Part shown: one piece after another, positions 1 through 6,319 of the stretch | Layout of the letters: every line of letters begins with the position of its first letter | Numbering within the stretch: position 1 is the first letter of the stretch | Source: Candidatus Krumholzibacteriota bacterium | GTDB lineage: Bacteria; Krumholzibacteriota; Krumholzibacteriia; Krumholzibacteriales; Krumholzibacteriaceae | DNA: 8,267 nucleotides | NCBI GenBank assembly: GCA_030630165.1 | Contig: DAOVNN010000121.1 | Span: 1-8,267, forward strand | Reading direction: 5' to 3' | Made by a program: the position numbers and the translations under genes | The notes under the pieces: model-generated | Told to the model about the DNA's origin: nothing | What the model saw: the letters and a program-made list of their open reading frames with translations, nothing else | Database searches by the model: none

Positions 1-2830
1 GGGCCTCCTTGACCGACATCCCCTTCTCCCTCAGCTGTCTCGTGTAGTCGAGAAGGAGGATCGCGTTGTTCACCACGATACCGACAAGCATGATCATCGC
101 CATCAGCGACATGATGTTGATCGTCTGCCCCGCGAAGAAGAGGCCGAAGGACGCTCCGATCAGGCCGAGCGGAAGGGTCAGCATGACCGTGACGGGATGG
201 ATGAAGCTCTCGAGGATCCCTGCCATCACGATATAGATGAAGATGATCGCGAGGATCATCGCTGTCTGGATCGAGGCGAAAGACTCGTCCTGGATCTCGG
301 CCATTCCGCCATACTTCACCCGTACGCCTGCCGGTATGTCGAGCTGCGCAATCTTCGCGTCGATCAGCACGCGCGCCTCGGACAGGCTCCCGGTGGCTAC
401 GTTGGCGGTGATCTCGACCATACGCTGTTTGTCCTTGTGCCTGATCTCCGATTCGCCGGTCCTGCTCTCGAGTATCATCACATCGGACAGGGGGACCGTC
501 CCGCCCGACGGCATCCCTATCGGGAGATCTCGCAGGTATGCCGGGTCTTTCCGGGAACGCTCCTCGTATTTTACCCTGATGTCGTATTCCTCTCCCGACT
601 CGCGGTAGACGCCCGCCTCCTGGCCCTCGTATGCGGTCCGGAGGATCATCCCGACAGTCATCGGGTTAAGTCCCCGCCATGAGAGCTGGCGGCGTCTCGG
701 CCGGACGACGATCTCCGGTTTTCCCGGCTTCTCGCTCGACTGCACCTCGACGAGGCCCTCAGTCTCACGGACGATCTCGTAGATCTGCCCGGCGACGAGA
801 GATAGTTTTTCCTGGTCGCTCGAGAGGACCTCGAGGAGCAGGTCGGCATCGCTGCCGCCGCCTCCCCCTTCGGAGAGGACAGCGATGGAAGCGTCGGGAA
901 GATCGGCGAGCTCACGTCTGATCAGGTTCATGAATTCGGTGATCTTGATCTCGCGTTCGTCTCCCTTTGTCAGCCGCAGGACTATTTCGGCATCCTCGAC
1001 GCCCCTCTGGCCGCCGCCGATCTTGGTGATCACGCCGATCACCTCGTCGTGGGCCCGCATCCTGCCCTCGATCCTCGAGGCTACATCCTGGGTACGCTCG
1101 AGGCTCGTGCCGGCGGGAAGCTCGAGCTGGATCATTACGACGTTCTGGTCGATCACCGGCATGAACTCGCCGCCGACGAAGGAGAAGAGGAATATTGCGA
1201 AAAAGAACATGACGATGCTGACCACGATCGGTATCCAGCGTCTCTCGAGAAAGAGAGCCAGCATCGACTTGTATCCACCGGCCATGCTGTCATACGCCCT
1301 GTCCCATGCGCCGGTGAACCTCGTCCAGAGATGTTTTTCGTCGTGATGCTCTCCGGCTTTCGCCCTGAGCAGCCTTGCCGAGAGCATAGGCACCATCGTG
1401 AAACTGATTATCAGCGAGAATACCGTCGCGAACACCACTGTCACGCCGAACTGCAGAAAGAACCTTCCAATGATCCCGCTCATGAAAGCGATCGGCGTGA
1501 AGACGACGATGTTCGTCAGCGTCGAAGCAAGCACCGCCACGGCGACCTCGGAGGTTCCATGCTCCGCGGCATCGTATGAATTCATCCCCTCTTTGACGTG
1601 TCGCGTTATATTCTCGATCACTACGATCGAGTTGGTCACGAGCGTTCCGATAGAGATACCGAGCGCCATCAGGGTCATGATGTTGATCGTGAATCCCGCC
1701 ATATCGATCAGCATGAAGGTCGCAATGACCGAGACGGGCATCGATATCCCCGCTACGACCGTCTGCCTCCAGTCGTGCAGGAACAGGAACAGGAGTATCG
1801 ACGTCAGCAGGATGCCGATCATGATGTTGGACAATACATCGCTGACCGAATCGAAGACGAATGTCGATGAATCGCTCGTTATAGTGATGTCGATGTCACT
1901 GTCGAGGATCGTCTCGAGATCCTTGAGCGCCTCGCTTACGCCGTTGGCCACCTCGACCGTGTTTCCGTCGGACCGCTTGATGATCGACAGTCCTATAACG
2001 GGCTGCCCGTTATAGGTCGACGACTCGCGCAGTTCCTCGACAGTGTCGCGTACGACTGCCACCTCGGACAGCGGGATATTGCCTCCCGACCGCAGCGGGA
2101 GCCTTATGTCCGCGATCTCCTGCGGCTCATCAAACTCGCCTATCAGGCGAAGCGTAGTCTCGGTGGCACCTCTGGTAATATGACCCGCCGGGATATTAAG
2201 GTTCTCCATCCCGACAAATGCAACCACGTCGAGCAGAGTCAGCCCGTAGGCCCTCAGCCTTTCGGGATCGATCTCGATGCGGATCTCCCTTTCGCGTTTT
2301 CCGGTGATCTCGACCTCTCCCACTCCGTCGATCCTGCTCAACCGCTCCTTCACGACCTTGTCGGCAATCTCGTAGACTTCCTGCAGCGGCCTTGGAGCGG
2401 AGACGGCAAACTCCATCACGGGAGAGGCGCCGATATCGAATTTCTGTATGACGGGTTTTTCCGTGCCATCGGGAAGATCGAAGAGTATCGCGTCGACCTT
2501 GTCCTTCACGTCGATCGCATCGAGGTCGACACTCGTCTCGAGCTCGAATTCAACGAGCACGAGTGAGACATTCTCCTGCGAATAAGACGTGAGGTTCTTG
2601 ACGTTGGCGATCGTCGCGACCTCGTCTTCGATCTTTTTAGTCACCTGGCTCTCTATCTCTGCAGGAGATGCGCCGGGATAGACCGTGGTGACTATGATGA
2701 ATGGAAACTCGATGTTCGGCATCATCTCGATGACGAGCCGCTGGTACGAGTAAAAGCCCATCACAACGAGAAGGACGAGGATCATCGTCGTCAGAACAGG
2801 TCGTCTGACGAAGAAACGGAAGATGTTCAT
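1..2830 (-). CDS. RND efflux transporter permease, HAE1/AcrB-like (3' end cut by window)
   Basis: This is an inner-membrane drug/proton antiporter subunit of a tripartite efflux pump. The visible 943 residues lack only about 100 C-terminal residues of a usual 1030-1050 (TM11-12). It opens MNIFRFFVRRPVLTTMILVL, the standard first helix. It then has a periplasmic porter half (with the usual YPGASPAEIE motif near residue 52), TM2-6 around 335-470, a loop and TM7 near 530, a second porter half, and TM8-10 from about 860. The start ATG at 2830 overlaps the adaptor stop as ATGA and is preceded by a purine-rich GGGGGAG. Odd feature: at the AcrB Asp407-Asp408 position the sequence reads GTLVTNSIVVIEN (Thr399-Asn400), and at the AcrB Lys940 position it reads GIVVNNAIL (Asn921). 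Family assignment is firm. The substrate is unknown; the TetR/TolC context favours drugs, bile-like amphiphiles or lipids over metals. Confidence 0.95.
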   Translation of the reverse strand, partial: MNIFRFFVRRPVLTTMILVLLVVMGFYSYQRLVIEMMPNIEFPFIIVTTVYPGASPAEIESQVTKKIEDEVATIANVKNLTSYSQENVSLVLVEFELETSVDLDAIDVKDKVDAILFDLPDGTEKPVIQKFDIGASPVMEFAVSAPRPLQEVYEIADKVVKERLSRIDGVGEVEITGKREREIRIEIDPERLRAYGLTLLDVVAFVGMENLNIPAGHITRGATETTLRLIGEFDEPQEIADIRLPLRSGGNIPLSEVAVVRDTVEELRESSTYNGQPVIGLSIIKRSDGNTVEVANGVSEALKDLETILDSDIDITITSDSSTFVFDSVSDVLSNIMIGILLTSILLFLFLHDWRQTVVAGISMPVSVIATFMLIDMAGFTINIMTLMALGISIGTLVTNSIVVIENITRHVKEGMNSYDAAEHGTSEVAVAVLASTLTNIVVFTPIAFMSGIIGRFFLQFGVTVVFATVFSLIISFTMVPMLSARLLRAKAGEHHDEKHLWTRFTGAWDRAYDSMAGGYKSMLALFLERRWIPIVVSIVMFFFAIFLFSFVGGEFMPVIDQNVVMIQLELPAGTSLERTQDVASRIEGRMRAHDEVIGVITKIGGGQRGVEDAEIVLRLTKGDEREIKITEFMNLIRRELADLPDASIAVLSEGGGGGSDADLLLEVLSSDQEKLSLVAGQIYEIVRETEGLVEVQSSEKPGKPEIVVRPRRRQLSWRGLNPMTVGMILRTAYEGQEAGVYRESGEEYDIRVKYEERSRKDPAYLRDLPIGMPSGGTVPLSDVMILESRTGESEIRHKDKQRMVEITANVATGSLSEARVLIDAKIAQLDIPAGVRVKYGGMAEIQDESFASIQTAMILAIIFIYIVMAGILESFIHPVTVMLTLPLGLIGASFGLFFAGQTINIMSLMAMIMLVGIVVNNAILLLDYTRQLREKGMSVKEA

Positions 2831-3939
2831 CTCTCCCCCTCTCCACCGCTGATCACCTTGACGAGGCTGCCGTCCTCTATCCTCGTCTGACCGAAGAGCA
2901 CGACACTCTCGCCCGCATCGAGTCCGCTGAGGATCTCGACTTCATCGGAGGTCCTGAGGCCGGGCTCCACAGTGCGGAGCCTCGATGTCTTCTTTCCTGT
3001 GCCGTCGTCCTCGATAACGTAGACACTGTAATCACCGTTGTGCTGTATCAGGCAGCCGACCGGGATCTTCACGACGCCGCGCCGCTCACCGGTAAGCACC
3101 CTGAACGAGACGAGCAGTCCGGGGAGAAGCCTGTCATCGGGATTGGCAAAGACCGCTTCCCCCGCGAGCAGACGCGTCTCGGGATCGGCAGAGAGGTCGA
3201 GCCTCGATATGACGCCCTCGCCATTCTCTCCCGTCTCGCTGGAGAACCACGCGGCGAGCTGTCCCTTCTCGAGCACCATCGCCTGCCTGCTGCCGGCGGT
3301 GAATTTGACAATGATCGTATCGGTCCTCGCTACCCACGCGACTGGCTCGCCGTTATCCGCCATATCGCCCGGATTGACTGTCACGCTTGTGACGATTCCC
3401 TCACGGTCGGCGACAAGATCGGTCCCGGCACGGGCGTTGATCAGATCTGATTCTGCTATCTTCAGGCCCATCTCGGCTTTCTCGAGCTGCTGCGCCGATA
3501 TTGCGCCCTCCTCGTAGAGCACCCGCATCCTGCGTACATCGCTCAGTGCGTCGTCGTAGAGCGCCTTCGAACGGGCGTATGAGTGAAGCATCGGGTTGGG
3601 GGAGGTCTTCTCGAGTCTGACGATGATATCACCCCTGTTGACGTGATCGCCCTCGCGCCTCAGAACGTCCATCACCTGTATCGAGTTGGTCGAAACGACG
3701 GGGTACTGGACAATACCCTCGACCGTGCCGGCCATCGTGTTCCATACCTCGAGGTCTCCGATCACGGCGGAAACGGCCTCGACGGGAATCCCTTCGTTCT
3801 CCTGGATCGAGCGGATGATGGCCACCGAATCTTTTCTGCCGAGGGCCGCGAACCTTATCGCGAATGCCGCGACTACGGCGACGAGTATCAGGATGATCGT
3901 CAGCCGTCCCCGGCCCTTCTTCGTGTTTCCGTTACTCAT
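2827..3939 (-). CDS. RND efflux periplasmic adaptor (membrane fusion protein, HlyD/AcrA-like)
   Basis: This 370-residue protein links the inner-membrane transporter to the outer-membrane channel. An uncleaved-looking N-terminal anchor (about residues 11-31, LTIILILVAVVAAFAIRFAA) follows a short basic tail. There is no lipobox Cys, so it is probably held by the helix. A lipoyl-like half motif follows (VMDVLRREGDHVNRGDIIVRLE, about 88-109), then a short helical hairpin (about 115-165, ...ALYDDALSDVRRMRVLYEEG...), the second lipoyl half (ADREGIVTSVTVNPGDMADNGEPV), a beta-barrel, and a membrane-proximal domain ending in GLDAGESVVLFGQTRIEDGS. I chose ATG 3939, not the in-frame ATG 18 codons upstream (3993), because AAAGGAGA lies 7 nt before 3939 and this start overlaps the TolC-family stop by only 8 nt. 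Its own stop overlaps the permease start as ATGA. The short hairpin suggests contact with a long channel or a compact pump. Confidence 0.93.
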   Translation of the reverse strand: MSNGNTKKGRGRLTIILILVAVVAAFAIRFAALGRKDSVAIIRSIQENEGIPVEAVSAVIGDLEVWNTMAGTVEGIVQYPVVSTNSIQVMDVLRREGDHVNRGDIIVRLEKTSPNPMLHSYARSKALYDDALSDVRRMRVLYEEGAISAQQLEKAEMGLKIAESDLINARAGTDLVADREGIVTSVTVNPGDMADNGEPVAWVARTDTIIVKFTAGSRQAMVLEKGQLAAWFSSETGENGEGVISRLDLSADPETRLLAGEAVFANPDDRLLPGLLVSFRVLTGERRGVVKIPVGCLIQHNGDYSVYVIEDDGTGKKTSRLRTVEPGLRTSDEVEILSGLDAGESVVLFGQTRIEDGSLVKVISGGEGER

Positions 3940-5437
3940 CGTCCGTCTCCTTTCGTGCCGCCGATCGATATTTACCGGCTGTGCCTCCTCCAAGTGTCAG
4001 CTCAAGCGCTGCCTCGGCGATATTGGCCGCATAGAGCGCTGTTGCGTACTGCCCCCTGGCGGTAGTCATGGCCAGCTCGGCATCGAGTCTCTCGAGCGGC
4101 GTTGCCAGTCCGTTGATCAATCTCACCTCGGCGAGCCTGTAGGCCTCCTCGGCGAGAGACACAGCCTCTTCGCGTCCGCTCAGGGCCGCAATCGCATTAA
4201 CCAGTGTAATTCTCGATATCCTGACCGCCAGCTCCTTGTCCTTCGAGACGCGTCCGAGCTCGACTTCGGCCGTGCGAAGCTCCGCACGTGCCCGGTCGAT
4301 CCGTGCCTTCGACCTCTGGCCGTCGAATATCGGCCAGACGAGCGCGGCGGTGAGCGCCGATGAATGGGCCAGGTTGTCCACACTGGGTGACATGTTGTCT
4401 GACCACTGGCCCTGCAGGAGATAATTCGCGCCGATCTGCAGGCCGGGCCATCTCGCCGCCTTCTCGAGCTTCACGTTCATCTCGGCGGCCATGATCTGGT
4501 GCCCGACCGAGATTATCTCCGGATTGGTCTCCTTCATCCTCGCAAGCAGACGATCGAGATCCTCAGGCTGGTCGACATATCCGAGTGAATCGGAGAGGGC
4601 CAGCTCGACATGAGGCTCAATACCGCATCGGCGTTTGAGAGTATAAAATGCCCTCTCGAAATCGTTCTGCGCGACGATCATAGGCGTTTCCCTGTTCTCG
4701 AGTTCGACCTCTGAACGCAGCAGGTCGAACCTGCTCACTGTGCCGCTCGAGTGCCCCACCCTGGCGACCCTGACCGCCTCGAGCGTCGTCTCGTAGGCAG
4801 CCTTGTTGATCTTCAACGTCGCATCGGCGAGCAGAACGAGAAAATATGAATCCTGTATCAGGAACTTGACATAGTCGGCCACGGCGATCTCGCCGCTGCG
4901 GACCACCTCGGCGATCGCACTCGTGACCCCGATCGCCGAAGAGACCCTTCCACCCGTCCAGGCGTTCCAGGTCAGGTTCGCGACGGCGGAGACATCATTG
5001 TCCTCTCCGAGCTCGATCTTCGTCACGCCGCCGAATGCATCGGCCATATCTGACGGAAGAAAGAGTACCGGTTTGAGCACGTTCCTTCCGTACTGAGCGA
5101 CAAGGTCGATAGTCGGGATCCTGCCCGACTTCGCTTCCCTGATCGAAGCTTCCGCTCCGAGCAGGCTTTCACCGGCCTTTTTCAGCGTCTCATCGTACGC
5201 AAGGCCGAGCTCGACTGCCCTGTCCAGCGAGAGGGACATCTTCCCGACCTCAGCGGCGGTGCCAACCGCGGCGGTGCCCGCAGCTGCGGCGGAACTGTCC
5301 CACAACAATGAAGCCGTCAATATCAGTATCGCGAGAGCAGCCATTATTGATGCTGTTCCCAGCTTCGATGTCGTTCGCATCATCGACCTCTTTGATATCG
5401 ATGTTTTTCTTTTCATCGAAGTACTCTTATATCTCAT
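3932..5437 (-). CDS. TolC-family outer-membrane efflux protein
   Basis: This 501-residue protein is the likely exit duct of the pump. It has a basic N-terminus, one hydrophobic stretch (about residues 30-46, SIMAALAILILTASLLW) and an Ala-rich likely cleavage region (DSSAAAAG), then the two-fold helical organisation of the OEP family. Repeat one starts near SLDRAVELGLAYDETLKKAG (about 70) and includes AKSGRIPTIDL. Repeat two includes EKAARWPGLQIGANYLLQGQ (about 330). It ends with a helix rich in Ala and Leu before a charged tail (RKETDDE). The start at 5437 has AGGAGG 7 nt upstream and overlaps the TetR stop as ATGA. It gives an unusually long, very basic leader. ATGs at 5383/5380, preceded by AAGAGG, would give a conventional signal peptide and are the alternative start. 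Placing the channel gene before the adaptor and permease is a common operon order. Confidence 0.93.
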   Translation of the reverse strand: MRYKSTSMKRKTSISKRSMMRTTSKLGTASIMAALAILILTASLLWDSSAAAAGTAAVGTAAEVGKMSLSLDRAVELGLAYDETLKKAGESLLGAEASIREAKSGRIPTIDLVAQYGRNVLKPVLFLPSDMADAFGGVTKIELGEDNDVSAVANLTWNAWTGGRVSSAIGVTSAIAEVVRSGEIAVADYVKFLIQDSYFLVLLADATLKINKAAYETTLEAVRVARVGHSSGTVSRFDLLRSEVELENRETPMIVAQNDFERAFYTLKRRCGIEPHVELALSDSLGYVDQPEDLDRLLARMKETNPEIISVGHQIMAAEMNVKLEKAARWPGLQIGANYLLQGQWSDNMSPSVDNLAHSSALTAALVWPIFDGQRSKARIDRARAELRTAEVELGRVSKDKELAVRISRITLVNAIAALSGREEAVSLAEEAYRLAEVRLINGLATPLERLDAELAMTTARGQYATALYAANIAEAALELTLGGGTAGKYRSAARKETDDE

Positions 5438-6087
5438 CCGCCGCCCTCCTTTCTCTTTTCCTCAAGTTTCCTGTCCTCCAGAGGTTTCAGTATCAATCTG
5501 TCAATGCAGTCAGCTATCTCAACGAACTGCATCGTGCCCCTCTCTACTACCGAAGCGATCAATCCGTGCCCCGCTCCGTGTATCATCGCTGTCAGGATAT
5601 CGGGATCCTCGTCGGGGATGTCTCCCCTTTCGATCGCCTCCCTGAAGAGATCACTGATCTCAGAGAAGTGCGTCTTGTGGTCCGAGTCGTCCTCGCAGCG
5701 GGCACACTTGCCCATCCCTTCCATCTCGCTGACATAGAACCTGACGAAATCGGCATTCTCATCGAGATATCTGGTCACGGCCCTGTTCCGCATCCGGATC
5801 CTTTCGATCGGGGGCATCGAGGGATCGCTCGCCTCGTTGGCCATCGCTCGCATCTTCCCGGCATGGTATTCGGCGATCTCGCGGTAGATATCCTCTTTCC
5901 CCTCGAAATGGAGATAGAGTTTCCCGACCGAGATCTCCGCCTGGTCGGCGATCATCTGCATGCTCGTGCCGTCATAACCATGCCGCGCGAACAGCCCGGT
6001 GGCAGCCGAGAGGATCTCCTCCCGGTGCTGCTGTCTGGTCCGCTCCCGGCGCGAGAGGTGCCCGGGGTCCTGTCCGTTGTCATCCAC
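5434..6087 (-). CDS. TetR-family transcriptional regulator of the efflux operon
   Basis: This 217-residue one-component repressor has a typical TetR N-terminal helix-turn-helix (about residues 20-66): ILSAATGLFARHGYDGTSMQ, followed by MIADQAEISVGKLYLHFEGK. The divergent C-terminal ligand and dimer domain contains a Cys/His cluster (Cys128, Cys131, His137, His140, numbered from the GTG). I chose GTG 6087 because AGGAGG (6094-6099) sits exactly 6 nt upstream. The in-frame ATG 11 codons earlier (6120) has no ribosome-binding site and lies inside a predicted operator. The stop overlaps the TolC-family ATG, so regulator and pump are one transcript and any repression would be autoregulation. Tandem TGAAT-N4-ATTCA dyads just upstream are candidate operators. 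Ligand unknown. Confidence 0.93.
   Translation of the reverse strand: MDDNGQDPGHLSRRERTRQQHREEILSAATGLFARHGYDGTSMQMIADQAEISVGKLYLHFEGKEDIYREIAEYHAGKMRAMANEASDPSMPPIERIRMRNRAVTRYLDENADFVRFYVSEMEGMGKCARCEDDSDHKTHFSEISDLFREAIERGDIPDEDPDILTAMIHGAGHGLIASVVERGTMQFVEIADCIDRLILKPLEDRKLEEKRKEGGG
5445..5450 (-). promoter_or_regulatory. Shine-Dalgarno AGGAGG for the TolC-family gene
   Basis: AGGAGG on the minus strand lies 7 nt before ATG 5437, within the last codons of the TetR gene (encoding its Lys-Glu-Gly-Gly-Gly tail). It supports the long start of the channel protein and lets it be re-initiated independently of the regulator. Confidence 0.75.
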
Positions 6088-6093
6088 TTCAGG

Positions 6094-6099
6094 CCTCCT
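6094..6099 (-). promoter_or_regulatory. Shine-Dalgarno AGGAGG deciding the TetR start
   Basis: A consensus AGGAGG on the minus strand lies 6 nt before GTG 6087 and inside the longer ATG-initiated frame. It argues that the regulator starts at the GTG, not at ATG 6120, whose upstream sequence is AT-rich with no purine-rich site. Confidence 0.8.
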
Positions 6100-6128
6100 T
6101 CCAGCCTTCTGAAGATTCATTCAATATA

Positions 6129-6142
6129 TGAATTGTGATTCA
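6129..6142. promoter_or_regulatory. Candidate TetR operator O1, TGAAT-N4-ATTCA
   Basis: This is a perfect 5-bp inverted repeat with a 4-bp spacer (TGTG). It lies between the predicted efflux promoter and the GTG start, in the leader of the regulator mRNA. A further perfect dyad, ATTCA-N5-TGAAT (6119-6133), shares its left arm, and ATTCA also occurs at 6115-6119, so half-sites cluster here. The short dyad size and position next to a tetR gene suit an autoregulatory site. Assignment to this regulator is inference. Confidence 0.55.
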
Positions 6143-6159
6143 ATTTATAAATTACTCCG

Positions 6160-6173
6160 TGAATATACATTCA
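6160..6173. promoter_or_regulatory. Candidate TetR operator O2, TGAAT-N4-ATTCA over the -10
   Basis: This second copy of exactly the same dyad architecture has spacer ATAC. Its centre is 31 bp from the first, close to three helical turns, so two dimers could sit on the same DNA face. On the minus strand it covers the TATATT proposed as the efflux-operon -10 element, which would make binding directly repressive. Confidence 0.55.
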
Positions 6174-6189
6174 TATTCTGTATACGCAA
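6162..6189 (-). promoter_or_regulatory. Predicted promoter of the tetR-efflux operon
   Basis: Minus-strand elements are TTGCGT (6189-6184) as -35 and TATATT (6167-6162) as -10 with a 16-nt spacer. Transcription would begin near 6155, giving a leader of about 68 nt before GTG 6087. The -10 lies inside candidate operator O2. A second TATATT (6128-6123) lacks a good -35. Prediction by eye only. Confidence 0.5.
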
Positions 6190-6201
6190 GGCGAAACCCG
6201 T

Positions 6202-6234
6202 TGTTTCACAGAAAATTAAAATTATTTTGAAACA
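6202..6234. repeat. Inverted repeat TGTTTCA-N19-TGAAACA with AT-rich centre
   Basis: Perfect 7-bp arms (6202-6208 and 6228-6234) flank a 19-nt spacer that is almost pure A/T. It sits midway between the two divergent promoters, just upstream of TTGACT. It may be a binding site for another regulator. The A/T tract (6211-6228) may also act as an UP element for the plus-strand promoter. Function is inferred only from position. Confidence 0.4.
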
Positions 6235-6240
6235 TTCTCC

Positions 6241-6268
6241 TTGACTACTACGAATTTAATAGTAGTAT
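6241..6268 (+). promoter_or_regulatory. Predicted promoter of the padR-HAAS operon
   Basis: TTGACT (6241-6246) is a good -35. TAGTAT (6263-6268) gives a 16-nt spacer; TATTAA (6266-6271) is an alternative with 19 nt. An A/T-rich tract lies upstream. A direct repeat AGTATTA (6264-6270 and 6275-6281, 11 bp apart) follows. The choice of -10 is uncertain. Confidence 0.5.
6244..6266. promoter_or_regulatory. Candidate PadR operator, ACTACTA-N9-TAGTAGT
   Basis: Perfect 7-bp arms (6244-6250 and 6260-6266) flank a 9-nt spacer. The dyad spans the gap between the predicted -35 and -10 of the padR gene that starts 54 bp further on. PadR proteins usually repress their own promoter through dyads of this overall size. 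Binding by this PadR is inference. Confidence 0.55.
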
Positions 6269-6307
6269 TAAGTAAGTATTATGCTCAAGTGAGCAGCACC
6301 GCGAAAA

Positions 6308-6313
6308 GAGGTG
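6308..6313 (+). promoter_or_regulatory. Shine-Dalgarno GAGGTG deciding the PadR start
   Basis: GAGGTG is complementary to the 16S rRNA 3' end and lies 6 nt before GTG 6320. It overlaps an earlier in-frame GTG (6311), which has only 1 nt between the AGAG purines and itself. The later GTG is therefore the better start. Confidence 0.65.
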
Positions 6314-6319
6314 GACGAA

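Noticed and set aside
840..880. Run of five glycines in the second porter half of the permease
   Set aside because: Gly-rich loops at this position are common in HAE1-type transporters, and the reading frame continues normally on both sides, so it is not a frameshift or repeat expansion of note.
1398..2015. A 205-codon plus-strand open frame opposite the RND permease
   Set aside because: It is antisense to a well-conserved transporter, with low-complexity Ser/Thr/Met-rich translation and no ribosome-binding site. It is a shadow of the biased codon usage on the minus strand.
3939..3993. Longer adaptor start at ATG 3993 (18 extra residues)
   Set aside because: It would overlap the channel gene by over 60 nt, has a charged non-homologous extension before the membrane anchor, and lacks the AAAGGAGA site that precedes ATG 3939.
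3583..4363. Plus-strand open frames across the adaptor/channel junction
   Set aside because: They run antisense to both efflux genes, and their translations (His/Asp/Arg-rich or Ser/Arg-rich) look like frame shadows.
5308..6138. A 276-codon plus-strand open frame across the TetR gene
   Set aside because: It is antisense to an unmistakable TetR protein, has no recognisable domain, and starts inside the channel gene without a ribosome-binding site.
6088..6319. Small RNA, riboswitch or small peptide in the divergent intergenic region
   Set aside because: The region is short and AT-rich with promoter and operator-like dyads. I see no GC-rich structured element followed by a T-run and no open frame with a ribosome-binding site.
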